64,000 bases of DNA. Source: Linnemannia schmuckeri. Lineage: Eukaryota; Mortierellomycota; Mortierellomycetes; Mortierellales; Mortierellaceae. Position 1 is the first letter of the stretch, and every line of letters starts with the position of its first letter. The DNA is taken from positions 4,216,001 through 4,280,000 of the forward strand of contig JANATG010000001.1 in assembly GCA_029449235.1 (NCBI GenBank). The letters are read 5' to 3'. The notes below the pieces were generated by a model, which did not search any database, was not told the origin of the DNA, and saw only the letters and a list, made by a program, of their open reading frames with translations. The translations under genes were made by a program, and so were the position numbers. This document shows, one piece after another, positions 1 through 12,286 of this stretch.

Positions 1-339
1 TTGATTCAATTCAGGGGCGGAATCGGTCATTCAATTTTTCAACACTGATGAGCTTCGTGGTCTCACATCTTCGAGACATTCTTTCAGAAGTGGTGGTAAG
101 TTCTGGTTTGGCCAGAGCTGCTCAATCTCAATGCTCACTTTCTTATTTTCCTTTTTCAAACCATGTGCCCTTGCCCTTCGCCTAGCCTTTCTCACTTCTC
201 TCTTCTCGGCTTCCCACTTGTTTTCTCTGTCAATCCTTTTCTCTCATATCCCCTCACTCATTGTTTTATTTTATTCATCCTTCTCCATCATCCATTGTCG
301 CAACATCTTTCCCTCCCCGCAGAGCCTAGCCTTTCTCCT

Positions 340-1554
340 CCCAAGCATAGCCAACAGCGACCCAATGATGCTGCAAGCGACGTGCAAGACCTCCAAGCAC
401 CTCTCGTTCAGGAAGCTCCATCCGTATTGAGACCTCCTTGGGCCCGTACGTATACAAGAGAGTCTTTCCGTGCTTACTCAAGTATGATCCCAGTACTGAC
501 CTTTTCTTTCCGTTGTGTCGTTACTTAGATTGGCGCCTCATCAAATTGTTATGCAAGGTACTCATATCAACATCGAGCCCACCTCATTGCAGGAGAAAGT
601 CATGGAGACACCCCTAGAGTCACCTCAGGAACACAAAAGCCACACAGACAACATCGCCGCCAATACCACCTCTACCAGCCACCAGTGGTCGGTCTCTGGT
701 GTTGAAGAAGTTGTAGTGAATAACAACTTGAACAATGACAGCACCTCTTCCGTCAAACCTGCTCATCACACCCAGGCATTGCTTTACGACAACACGTCCA
801 CTGTCTCAGACATTGAGGTAACAACATTTTCCTCCAATAGCTACAGTCGCAGGTAGCACAGGAGTTCGCACCCACTGTCTTCAAGGACTTTACTCAAACG
901 AGATTCAGTGCCAATCTCGGCGACAAGGACGCCCAGATCGCTCTTGGAGATATGTACAAGGATGGCAAGGGAGCACCATAGGATTATCAGGCAGCCATGG
1001 AGTGATATCTCCAAGCCGCCGAGCAAGGGGACCCTGTTGGCCAGCGCAAAGTTGGTGTTCTCTACGACCATGGTGACGATGTCACACAGGATTGCTCGAC
1101 AGCATTGACCTGGTATCGTAAAGCTGCAGACCAAGGGAACGCACAAGCCTATTGAAACATTAGCCATTTCTATCGCGGCGGCTGCGGGGTTTCTCCGGAT
1201 TATTCCAAAGCAATAGAGTAGTTTGACACGGCCTCCGACCTAGGTAACGAAGACGCTCAATACAGCATCGGTAGCCTGTACCACTTTGGTCAAGGTGTTC
1301 CTCGCAATCACTCCCAAGGATTGTATTGGTACCGCAAGGCTGCTGAAAAGGGCGATGCCTATGCTCAGTTCAGCATCGGCAACAGTTACCGCGACGGCTG
1401 AGAAATGATCCAGAACTACGCCAAGGCGATGGAATGTTACAAAAGGGCAGCTGATGGAGGATATGCTGACGCAAAAAGTCGATAACTGGAGTAACAAGGG
1501 TATGGTGTTGCAGGAGAGAAGAAACAAGGGCTGCTTAAGAGAATGTTCAATTAA
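340..1554 (+). pseudogene. Sel1-like repeat protein, decayed by in-frame stops
   Basis: From about 853 the forward frame reads as consecutive Sel1 (SLR, TPR-like) repeats, with blocks such as GDKDAQIALGDMYKDGKGAP and YSIGSLYHFGQGVPRNHSQG followed by LYWYRKAAEKGDAYAQFSIG. Seven in-frame stops interrupt it, at 979, 1003, 1153, 1219, 1399, 1483 and 1492, before a final TAA at 1552; there is no frameshift over this 700-nt stretch. Upstream, 340-449 and 529-817 look like earlier exons, joined by a 79-nt GT..TAG intron (450-528). The link 818-852 into the repeats would be a 35-nt intron, unusually short, so it may be a small lesion. A possible first exon (ATG at 48, donor at 96) does not match in phase and is not included. 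Sel1 repeats are protein-interaction solenoids; family assignment is confident, the exact 5' end is not. Confidence 0.8.
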
Positions 1555-1852
1555 ATCATGCTCGATGGGCGACAAAAATTTGATCAACATGTTACAATCA
1601 TGTTCGCTTTAGTTCGCCTACCCCCTTATTCTCCTATAATAATGAATGCTTCTCGCGTCTTGCAATCACTCTCCTATTTCTACCTAAACACATTTCATTT
1701 TTAGAGATGGGCGAAGAGGAATTCTATTCGACTCTACGACGTGTTGTTGTTCGAAAGAATATTGAAAAATGGAAAGGAGAGGAGGAAGAAAAAAAAAGTA
1801 CTACAGATTGACAATGACGTCCATTACACGAACTCCCACGCCTTCTTGACCT
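1555..1852. other. short intergenic gap
   Basis: Gap between the Sel1 pseudogene and the decayed BTB copy. It is A/T-rich with an A-run near 1791. I see no coding or RNA signal. Confidence 0.4.
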
Positions 1853-3169
1853 TCATTGTATCAACTGAACCAACACATCATGATAATCCGGATGCTTCTT
1901 GTACGCCAAAAACGGATCATGCTTTCTCTTCTGGAGAAACAGCTCCATCCTGTCAACAATAAACCTCATTGCCATCCGCTTGACATCAGCATCACAACTA
2001 TACACTATTCGGACCGCACTGTGCTTATTCAATTCGTTCAACACCTCCGTCAGGTAATGTTATCGCAACTCAGAGATACCATAAAAGTCCGCGGCCTCCA
2101 AGAGCTCATCTCACGCGACATTGTTCAACTTCCAGGCATAACCTTCATTAAATGGGGGCCAGCAGACAGAAGGGTGGTGGTCTCGGATCTTGCCGTAAGC
2201 GTCGCGCCAGACCAGGGAGCTGCCTCCCTCACTGACGCTGATGACGAAGCGACTGGCGTCGACGGTGAGATTGATCTCACCATGTAGAGGTAATGGAGAA
2301 GGGCGCAGAAGGTTGCAAACGAGAAATTGTCGACCTTTGTCATGACTGCGCGTGAATCAATCGAGGATGCAGTAGTAGTAGGATCATCGAAGTTGGTGCG
2401 GGTTGAGTCTGTGTCTGATTCGGCATTTACAGCGGTAATCGCTTTTTTCTTACCGCTATTGAACTTGGCCATCAGTCGCTGATGAGAATCCTCCGCCTCG
2501 AACTACTGCGTAAAAACCTTATATCGCGACAGAGCCACGCGATGTGCCCATATTCCGACGTTGGGTATGCTTTGTTAGACAAAGTGAAGCAAATGTCGAC
2601 CATGTTGGCATCTCTCAGCAACAAGGGGATGAACCCACAGCTCTTGGGTGGGGACGGAGCCAGCTTCCTCACGATCTCCTTGGCGGTCGAGAAGACGATG
2701 CCGAAGCCATACATATTATCATCGGCTAAACGGTCAACGTCAATCATGGCTGTTGTCGGGTGCACAGAAAAGTAAAAAGAGGTATGAAGTAAAGACCCAG
2801 TTCTGCGTTTAGCGAGAAATAAAAGGAGGAACAAGGATACCAAAATGGGCGATATTAGTTAAATGGTACTTTCGTTGAGCTGCAGTGCCTTGCATCAGCG
2901 TACTGCCGATGTTGGTCATTGAATAAGTGTGTCTCTTTGGATGAGGGACGATGGTCATCTGAACAGTTGGTGATATTCTAATGCTACTGGCGACTCCAAA
3001 CGACAGAGATCTGCAGTGTGGAGTTGTTGCGTGTGAGAGTCACTGTCCATAACCGATTGCCTTCAAGAGCAGTCGTCTTCATGGTTGACGTGGCTTTGTC
3101 GTCCAGCTCGGGAGCCACGACCTTTAGTGTGACCACTTGGAGTCTTGTCGCTGTAGCTGTCGAGGCCAT
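1853..3169 (-). pseudogene. decayed BTB/POZ gene, tandem paralogue of the gene at 3701-5026
   Basis: Reverse-strand fragments match the neighbouring intact BTB protein in order. 3169-2984 resembles its N-terminal domain (LDDKATSTMKTTALEGNRLW, ending in VVWSR). 2760-2570 carries the BTB start (FIPLLLRDANMVDICFTLSN). 2470-2270 carries VDNFSFATFCALLHYLY. 2170-1853 carries DELLEAADFYGISELR and the C-terminal HPDYHDVLVQLIQ. Reading across needs at least two frame changes: near 2570, where NVGIWAHRVALSRYK moves to another frame, and near 2285, after LHYLYMV. Stops also lie inside the conserved blocks, for example a TAG near 2506 and stops before DELLEAAD and after GISELR. Many independent lesions imply an old inactive duplicate. 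Confidence 0.85.
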
Positions 3170-3700
3170 GGCGAAATTGATAGTGTGGTCGAAGGTGGAA
3201 GAAAAAGGGCTGCTACTGGGTTGTATGGTGCAAGGTTAAGATGCGAAGAAAAGAAAGCGAATGAGAAAAGATGAGAAAGGTTATGAAAGAATCTTGACGG
3301 GAAATACTCATTAATAAAGCGTGACCTCTGCGCTCTGCCAGAGAATTATCAGACACTCAAGGTGGTACAGTCACCGTCCAAAATGTATTTTCATTATGGA
3401 TTTATAATACCAAAACCAATTCATTCGAGGATGGTAGCCGTACGGGTGCTAAGAGATTATAGTACCAGCACTTTGACCCTATGTTTTACAATAGTTTTTT
3501 GACTTGCAATTCGACGCTGCCCAATTGTACTCTGATCTTAAGTGAAGTACATTTGGAAGGCGACTGCACACATTCTAATGATGCATGAAGATATATAATA
3601 ATAGCGTTTGGGGCGAAGCAAACAAAAAAGATTTTTACTAACAGAAAAAACGCTACAAATAAGACCAATCACAAACACCTCCTTCTATCGCCTACCTCCA
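3170..3700. other. intergenic, no gene seen
   Basis: This lies between the start side of the decayed BTB copy and the 3' end of the intact one. It is A/T-rich, with short ORFs only, none protein-like. It probably holds the 3' UTR and terminator of the intact gene and the old promoter of the decayed one. Confidence 0.4.
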
Positions 3701-5026
3701 TCAAGTGCTCTTGGCCTTCATCTGCATCAACTCAATCAACACTTCATGGCACTCCGGATGATCCCTATACGCCGCAAACGGATCCATTCCACCATCTTTC
3801 CCCTTCTGAAAAATACTTCCCCAATGCTTCACAATATACTCCATCGCCACCTGCCGGACCTCAGTTCTACTTACCGACTTGCTGAACAGCGTCCCAACAA
3901 CATTTGACTGATTCATCCCATTAACCACCTTCCCCAAACAATCGGCTCGGAGGTCAGAGATCCCATAGTGGTCGGCAGCCTCGAGGAGCTCGTTCCAGGT
4001 CACATCCTTCAGTTTCCAGGGCGAGGACTGGTCGGTTGGGTGCCAGCGGACAGACTCACGCATCTTGCCAGTTGTAGGGTCGCGCCAGACGAGGGAGCCC
4101 TCGCCAGAGCTGATGGCGAAGCAGTCGGTGTCGATGGCGAGGTGAACCTTGCCGGTGTAGATGTAGTACAGCAGCGCACAGAAAGTCGCCAGAGAGAACT
4201 TGTCGACCTTGACGATCAACGACCGGGCACCGTCCATGGCAATGGAGGATGAAGGGCTAGGGCCACCGTCAACAGCCACGGTACAGGTCGACTCGGTATC
4301 TGACTCGACTTTGACTGTCTTGCTGTCGTTGTCATTCGCGACAATAGACTTCAATTCGTCCTGGTGTTGGAGCAGCTTGGCAAAGGCTTTGTGACGCGCC
4401 AGGACGATACTGTGGGCCCAGAGACCGACGTTCGAATAGACCTTGTCGCATGTGAAGGTGAAGCAGACGTCGACTGAGTTGGCGTCCTTCAGCAGCAAAG
4501 GAATGATGTCCAAGATCTTGGACACGAGAGGATTAGGCGGCGCCGGCTTTCTGAAGAGGTCATCACCACTGCAGAAAACGATTTCGAAATCGTACTTGCC
4601 GTCTCTGATGACCTTCTCGGCCTCAAAAGTACCTGTAAGAAAAAAAAACGCTATCGTAAGGGTACAGTTTCAGACGAAATAAGGAAGCGACATCTTTAAT
4701 CAAAGCATTTACCAGCTTTTACCTTTCTGCGCTCCACCATTCATAAACATGGTGCTGGTTTTCGAGACACGCTCCCCACGGTCATATTCTCCGCGGGGGA
4801 AAACAAGCATTGAATTGTAGTAGGTGTAATCTTGATGACTTCCACGACTCCAAAGCACATCAATGGTCAACATCTTGCCGGATCGAGTTAGGGTCAACTT
4901 CCAAAAGGAGCTGTAACCGCAGGTTGGCGAGTTGATTGTCTTGGTATTGTTATCACCAAAAAGTGGTAAGACAACTCGTAGAGTGATTTCCTTGACTTCG
5001 TTTAGAGATTCGGCAACGGGACTCAT
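3701..5026 (-). CDS. BTB/POZ domain protein with MATH-like N-terminal domain
   Basis: Two exons, 5026-4723 and 4632-3701, joined by a 90-nt GT..CAG intron, encode 411 aa. The N-terminal ~115 residues form a beta-rich region with LRVVLPLF, FWKLTLTRSGKMLTIDVLWSR and MLVFPRGEYDRGE, resembling a MATH/TRAF-like sandwich (inference). A BTB/POZ domain follows (about residues 155-300): LLLKDANSVDVCFTFTCDKV, GLWAHSIVLARHKAFAKLL, then FSLATFCALLYYIYTGKV, the classic BTB helix pair. In between sits a Ser/Thr-rich acidic insert. The C-terminal part has WNELLEAADHYGISDLRADC, a BACK-like segment. Such proteins commonly act as substrate adaptors for Cullin-3 ubiquitin ligases; that role here is only by family. 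A decayed tandem copy lies just downstream. Start chosen as the first ATG in frame with the conserved domain. Confidence 0.82.
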
Positions 5027-5716
5027 GGCAAAGGGTGTATGGTAGAGGGTCCAGGAGGAGAGTGTAGGCTGTTTGTTGGAGTGCAGAAAGAGAGAAATTG
5101 TGTATGATTTGATGGTGGTGTGGTGGAGAAGAGAGGAAGGAAGATAGACGAAATAAAAGGAAGCCTTAGTCAGGGAGAAATATAATCAACTCATTTTCTT
5201 CGTTATTTCCCACAGGAAAACCCTTACTCTCTTTCACATATCCAATTATGAGCCCTCTCTTCTCCATGTCGTCTTCCTTCCATCCCTTGCTTTTTCTTCA
5301 CCTTTTTTTTTGTTGCATGAATGCCTCTTTTTTATTTCCTCCACAAAGCTCGACCCAAAAATGCATCATGCATGACCTTTTTTTAAAAAAAAAACTGAAC
5401 ATAATGTGGAAAATGACATATGTTATGTTTATTAGATGACGGTGATGATAGTGTACACGGATGCAAAGAGAGAAAATGCTGGGTAAGTCGGAAGGGGAGG
5501 ATTTTTTATCTTTTGTACAAAAACTGGGGTGATGAATGATGTGTAAAGAACAGGATGGCAAATGAAGGGAAAAAAAATGATTAAAAGAGAAATGAATAAG
5601 CAAGATACAAAAACAGAACACGAAAGAAATATATAAAAAAAAAAAAAAAAAAAGAATCATCACGCCGTGGTAAATGCAACTTCGTACGCAAAAGAAACGA
5701 AGGAACAACACGCGTC
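5027..5716. other. intergenic: BTB upstream region and PHD-gene 3' flank
   Basis: This holds the upstream region of the BTB gene and the 3' flank of the PHD gene, both on the reverse strand. A 19-nt A-run (5636-5654, T-run on the coding strand) and other A-runs are present. No coding signal is seen. Confidence 0.4.
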
Positions 5717-8700
5717 TCAGAAGGTTGCGTTGAGGAGCACTGCTTTGAGGGACGCTTCTTCATCTTCGTCCTCAATATCCACATTAACATCTTCATCCTC
5801 CGGCTGAGAAGGCTGGCTAGTCGGCTCTGACTTCACCAAGGGCTTGTCCTCAGCAGCTTTGGGTTTGGCGGCAAGGCGTTCCTGAAACCCTTCCATCACC
5901 TTGCCGATATCCAAATCCAAGTGGGACACAATGTTGTCTCCACCGCCGAGGCCAACCATCTTGTCAGGCTGGGTACTGCTGACGACTGGCTCACCTGCAC
6001 CGTTGTGGTGAACAGCACCATTGGCATTGGTGGCACTGAAAAGAGGAGAATGCAAGGGGGTTGGGCAAGCTGACGATGGTAACTGAGAAGAATCTGTCAT
6101 CAAGTCCTGCAATCCAGACGTCTGAATAGACATGTTGGGGTTGACTCTCGCCTTGGAATGTTGACCGCCAGAGCCAGCAGACCCAGCTATCCCTATACCG
6201 AGTCCTGCGGCATGATGAAGAGCCATATCCAGACTTGAAGCGCCAAGGCCAGGATGCTGTTGCTGGTGACCAGTGGAGCTCGATCTGGCTAGTCGAACGC
6301 CTGGACGCTGGGCATGGTCCAAGTTGCTTCCAGTCCGTCTTCGGCGCCTCATAGGTTCTCCTGTCAGAGGGTGACTCTGTCCTGGGGTGCGCATCAGTGA
6401 GCCTTCAAGGGAACCAAGGCTAGACTGGGACCGATGCAGAGCGAACTTGGTGCCCAGGGCGCGGTGAGCGGCATCAGGAGATCCAAATCCAGTTAAATCC
6501 TCCATCAGCATGCCAGCATGCACGCTAGGAGGTGTTTGGATTGTAGACGAAACTGTTGTGGCTCTGGATCGATGTGTGCCCTGCAACTGTCGATCCTGAG
6601 TACCCCAATATCCGCTTGATCCTTCTCCTCGTCCCTCCCTGCGGTGCAGGCCTGACATGATGTCCGAGGCAGAAGATGAAGATTTATGCTTCCTGACTCC
6701 CGCAGTTCTGCGATGCAAGCGGTGGGATTCCTGGGCGAGTTGTTGCTGGTGTTGCTGGTGGTCAGCTAACAGGGTCGTTGGCATCGTCACGTTTCCAAAC
6801 TTCAGTGCACCATGAAGACCAACATACGATGAGCTTGGACGACGGCTCCTTCGGAATGTACCGATCGGGACACGCTCCCATCGATTGAGATCCTTCATCG
6901 ACTGTGACATCTCTGAGTCACCATCACCCTCGCCAGCGCCTCTCCCAGGAGACGGGGATCTTGAGGAAGAGCGACCATAGAGCGCCGAGGTATCCAACAG
7001 ATCATCCATGGGCAACACAGCTGCCTCAGAGTGCCTAGGCTCCTTACCCTTCAGACTCAACTTGCGACCACGCGAAGGACCTACGTGCTGTGGCTTCTGC
7101 ATGGACGATGAGGCAATAATCCTGGCCGCGGGGTCTATAAAGGGCATGGATGCCTTGGAAAAGTCATAATCGGCCACCGTCATTCCTGAACCAGTAGTCG
7201 CCACAGTCGAGGGCAAGACATTAAACTCAACTCCAGCTGAAGCGGTGGGAGACATAGATGCAGATGTAGTGGCAAAATCCTTTCCTGAGGGCGTCACCGA
7301 AAGAGAAGATGCGGCTGTGCTGTTGATCAAGGCGGCCAAGCTCTCAGTAATCTCGCTCGAGAACGCAGGGAAAGTGTCGTGTGACCCAGGTGCACCTCCC
7401 GACCTGACAAGGCTCTTAATAGGTGCCGTCGACATCCTGCGCCGTTTCCCATTGACCAAGACGACCTATTTCAGTGCAAACGAAGCCGGTTAATGCGCCA
7501 ATTCGCAGAGAGTCCATTGCAAATAACAAACAAAAAAAAGTCGATGCGTACCTCGTTAGCCTTTTGCTCATCGCTCTTGCGCTTTCTGTACTCAGCGCTG
7601 TGCACTGAAGGCGAGGCGTCATCTGTGGTGTCACCGGTTGCGACATTCTCCTGAGGCGCTGTTCCTTTCGTTCCGTTTCCTGAATGCAAACTTCCCAAGG
7701 CCCGCTGAGCAGCCTCCTTGAAAACACTTGGGTCTCCGTTCTGCAAACGAGTCTGAGCGAGGATACCGTCAGCAATGAGCTCTCCTGGACCGGGTTTGGG
7801 CAAGATTGATTGAACGTGTCGGCCTTCAATAACGGGGGCGGACATGAGAGAAGCTAAGGGCTTGTATGAGGGGCTGTTCGGGAGGGACTGGATCTTTGCC
7901 GATGACTTGTCCAGACTAGAGGTCAAAGAGATGTCCGCAGGGTCCTGAGTATCGTTACCGATCGAAGGTTCAGTCAATGATTCCGATGGCGGTTGTGACT
8001 GACCATTTTCCGAGGTCGAGGATAGGCTCGGTGAAGCGGCAGTAGCAGTTCCTGATGGAGTAGGGGTGTTGGTTGGTGTTGGGATCGAGGCCGGGGTCAT
8101 ATTAACAGAGCTTGGACTCGAGGGCAGCGGCACGTTCCACATGATAATGCTAGACTCAGGTGTAACTGACTCCGACGAGGCGGGCGAGACATTGAGGATG
8201 GTTGTTGGAAGACCCATGCTATTCGATCCAGTAGCCTCATCGACAATGGCGGCATGCATATGTCCGATTTGACTGATTTCTTGCATCGCGGTGGGGAACA
8301 GGGGTGCATCCTCGGGTTGACCGCTAGCAATCTTCTCAGCCATACTGCTCGCCAAGCTGTTTGCCAACGACGCCGCCAACTGCTCAGAGACAGCATCCAG
8401 ATCCGGGACATTGACATCGAACGGAGAGAGAAGTCCAGCGGTACTCAGCATTCCTGACATCTGCGAATCATCTTGAGAAAGGTGACTTTGGGTTTGGTCC
8501 GAAATGGGTTGACCAAGATCCTGCGCTTTTTGCTGAAGTTGCTCCTGCTGCAGTCGGTGGGTCTCTGCAAAATGTTGAAGCAACAACAACTGCTCCTGCT
8601 GTTCGGGTGGGATCATTAATAGCGCTTGCATCTCCGCCTGGGTTCCTTGGAGCTGTTCGAGGATAGCATTCTCATCCATATCGTCGTATTCATCCTCGTA

Positions 8701-11700
8701 GTAGTCATCCTCGTAGAATTCGTCCGAGTACTGATCCTCCTCGCCTTCAAAGCTGCGCTCATCGTCACCGTCGTCATCTTCATCCTCAGAGCTCTCGAAT
8801 GGGTTTCGGCCAGGATCAGAGTCATCCTCACTGAACACATCATGCAAAAGCTGCGCCTTGGCCAAGTAAAGTCTCTCCTGTTCCTCCAAGCGCATCAGCT
8901 CCTCGTCATCAATGAGATCCTCTAAGCCTTCATGTCCAGAAAGCTCATCCTGTTCGGAGTACTCTGGAAAGTGAGGCTCAATATCAGACTCAGTATCGGG
9001 GTCGGAGCTGTCGGACTCCTCGGAGGTGATCGAGTTGATGGACGAGTCCGAGTCGACGAGGGACTCATCCTGCTCTTCCATCTCCGAGTAGTTAAACTCG
9101 CGCGGGCTGCTACCGGTGCTGGTGTCGTCCTCAGCGTCGGAACTTGTGAATCCTAGGCCATCGTCCGAAAGGTCGTCTAGATCCTCGCTCAGAATGTCGC
9201 TCAGATCGCCACTTAGCTCATCACTCAGGTCACCATCTCCGAAAATGTCCTCGTCGCCAAAAACGGTTGTTGCAGTCGAGTCGGGCATAGGCGTGGCTGG
9301 TTCCAAAGCATCGACGGACTGGTCGTCGCCAACGTGCTCAGCAGTATTCAAAATCTTGACATCCTCGGCGACACCAGGGTCGTAGGCAATGAAAGGGAAC
9401 TCTATCTTGGTTTTGGAAGAGCGGGCTGTCTTGGTGGATCCTCGTTTCTGGGAGCTGGGATCAGCGACTTTCCTGGAAATGACTGCCGGTGTGTAAAGCG
9501 CATGCTCGTCTTCACGACTGACGACAAGGGGAACCTTGGGTTTCTTTGGACGCCCTGGACCTCGCTTCTTGGCGACAACAACAGGCCTGATCACCAAAGC
9601 ACTGGACTCATCGATTGGGACAACGGCGCGGAATTTGGAGTATCCCTTGCCAGAGGTTAACCGATTTGCCGCAGTCTCGTGGGAAAAATGATGGTCTCGA
9701 CTCTGGATCGAGGATGATTGTTCGGTCAGATCCTGCGTGGCCTCGTCCTCAAAATCACTCAAAGAGCTTGCGGAGCCCATCGAGAGTAGATCATCGCCTT
9801 CAACGACATCATCACTGTCGCTCCCGTACCTCGCTGCCTGTCGACTAAAATCATTCTCATCAGAGACATAGGAGTATCGACCACTTCCTAAGATGACGCC
9901 ACCCTTCTCCTCATCGTCGCTGAAAGAATCCGAATCGCCTGATCCTGAACTGACCATCGAGTGCTTATACATATGCTTGGATGCCTTGCTGCTCTTGAAA
10001 CTCTTGCCTTGACTTCGTTGAAAGTGGTGGGTCTTCTTGGCCAATTGCATCAAAGAAGGCATCTTGCCGATTCCCTTCCCGCTCCGCTGAAGTATAGAAG
10101 GACGTCTTTGACTGGTAGGGGTAACCATCGGGTTCTTTTGAGACACCTGGAAGGCATCACCCGAGAACACCTCGTCGTCGTCGTCCTCAATGTCGATGGA
10201 GGGGTGATCCACAGGCTCTGGGTGATGATAGGGAGAGGAAGTCACTGATCCAAGGTTGGGCTGAAAGGGCACCTTGATGGCGCTCATGCTGTGCACTTCA
10301 TTCACCTCAGGTGAAGCCCTCGTCGAGACTGAGCCTGTAGCTATGCCCATGTCGCCGTCGCTGTTGCATGTGCATTGGTCCTCACACACTGGGCACACAT
10401 CCTCGTCCTCCTCATCGTCACAAACCGCTGGCGTGCTTGGAAAACTAGAGAATGGTCGACCTATGAAGGTAAAAAAGTGTTAATTCAAGCGCTGGTATTT
10501 AGTACACGCTCGAAAAGTAACTGTATTTGCTTATACACATACCTGGGGCACTGTTGCCATTGTCGGACGGCAGCACTGGGGCAACTTGGATCATTAGGTT
10601 CGACGACTGGCCAGCGTGTGTAGCGCTGGCCACAGATCGGTCCTGGTATACTACCGTCGGCTTGGACTTTGGCGTCTTGGTGGGAAGGTTGGTTTGCTTG
10701 GCGGGGAAAGACTGCTGGGCTTGAACTTGAACAGGCTCCGACACTCTATAAGCACTGGAGGCTGAGTGGACGCCTCCGGCCAACGTGCTGTCGACAGAGT
10801 AGTATGAAGAAGTAGAATTATGCGCCTGCGCGGTTCCTGTACTTGCTTTGAGCTTCAGTTTCGGAAGAAACCCTTCAGCCTTCTTGCTCTGCTTTTCGGC
10901 CCGCTTATCGGCACTCTTTTTCCGTGGCGCCTTGGGTTTTGGTGGGGCCAAAGGCTCCTGAGGTGCAGACGTGACGCCAAACATCCTGCGGATCCGTTGG
11001 CAAGTGTCGCAGTAGTAGTGGTTGCTCTTTTTCGCCTCCTGTGGCTTCATGCCAATGCACCGACCATGGAACCATTCTATGTTGCATTAGTGTCCATATC
11101 ACGCGTTAGTATTCAGGTTGAACGAACATCAGTTGCTCAGATATAGCGCAATGGCACACTAGTTTTGCATACCTTCACATCGGTCACAGGCGATCATGAA
11201 CTCTACACCATCATAGGGTCCCCGACAAATGCAGTATACATCCTTGGAGATCGTCTTTGGGCGACCGACCTTCTTGGTTCCAGCTTTTGGTTTTGATCCA
11301 CTGCCAGATTTGGCAACTTTTGTTACAGGGCGTTCAGTAGGGGGGTCCTTCTTCTTGCGAGCTGGAGCTGGAGCGGGAGCGATGGCTGGTGGTGCGATTG
11401 AGACAGCCGGAGCAGGTACAGGAGGAGATACAGGAGCAGGTTGAACAGGTTGGACAGGCTGACCAAGTTGGATGTGTTGGGATTGAACAGGTTGGATAGA
11501 TTGAATATGTTGAATAGGCTGGATGAGCTGGACGTGCTGAACGAGTGTTGGTGGGACAGACTCCTCAGGAGGTGGAGAATAAGCATCAAAGTCGATGACA
11601 GTAGCGCCAGAGGTGTCGTGCTTACGGGATCCATGGCCAGCCAGTGGAGCCCGTCCTCGTCCGCGTCCACGTCCGCGACCAGAGATTGTAGCTCCATTTC

Positions 11701-12286
11701 TGGCTGCAGCAGTGGCCATCATAGACCCGTCCATGATCTCCTGAGAGTAGACTGGCAGCGAGTCCGAAAGTGAAATCGGTGCATTTTTGTCGTGCTTAAG
11801 CTTTTTGGCAATGGCGTCTTTGCGACTTTGTTGTTGCTGTAGGAGTGCTGCCTTAGAGGGGTATTTGTTGCTCGCGCGAATATGCTGGGGTGGCCGCTTA
11901 CCCTGCCCATGGTTACCGTCGTCGTCAAGGTCGGTCGAGTCGTCTCCTGAAGAGTTGCCAGAACCAGAGCCAGAGTCGGATCCTGAGGACGAGGAAGATG
12001 AATGGTATTTGGGCTGAATTGGCCGACCGAGTCCTTGTTGAGCGATGGGATAATGCTGATGAAAAGTCGAAAGAGCAGGTCGAGGAGGAAAGACTGCTGT
12101 GGAAGGAGCAATTGAAGAATCAGCAGAGGCAGAAGGGCGAGGTGAAGGAAGGACGACACGGTTTTGCTTTGATGGCCGCTGTTGTTGAAGGGTGTCTTTG
12201 ATATCGACCTCGGACCCGCTCGAGTTGTCGGAGGACAGGGACGAGGCTTCGGAGAGGTCAGAGGAGCCAGAGTCTGAGCCCAACAT
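5717..12286 (-). CDS. PHD-finger protein, Spp1/CFP1-type finger, very long, with AT-hook
   Basis: Four exons (12286-11173, 11076-10543, 10460-7552, 7465-5717) with introns of 96, 82 and 86 nt, all GT..TAG, encode 2101 aa. The PHD finger is split by intron 1: C352-x-C354, C367-xx-C370, H375-xx-C378, C394-xx-C397, with DVYCICRGPYDGVEFMIACD and EEWFHGRCIGMK. Asp and Trp sit where H3K4me3-reading PHDs of the Spp1/CXXC1 group have them. A GRP-type AT-hook (KKRGPGRPKK, 847-856) and a Cys cluster (CPVCEDQCTC, about 572-581) follow. The rest is disordered: a long Asp/Glu/Ser acidic tract near 1100-1170, a Gln-rich segment after it, and a Ser-rich C-terminus. Likely a nuclear chromatin reader. The Spp1 (COMPASS) comparison rests on the finger alone; at 2101 aa it is several times longer than yeast Spp1. 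ATG 12286 is the first good in-frame start. Confidence 0.82.

Noticed and set aside
853..1554. Stop-codon reassignment (TGA as Trp) instead of pseudogene
   Set aside because: TAG and TAA also interrupt the same frame, and all other genes here use all three as normal stops or avoid them in frame.
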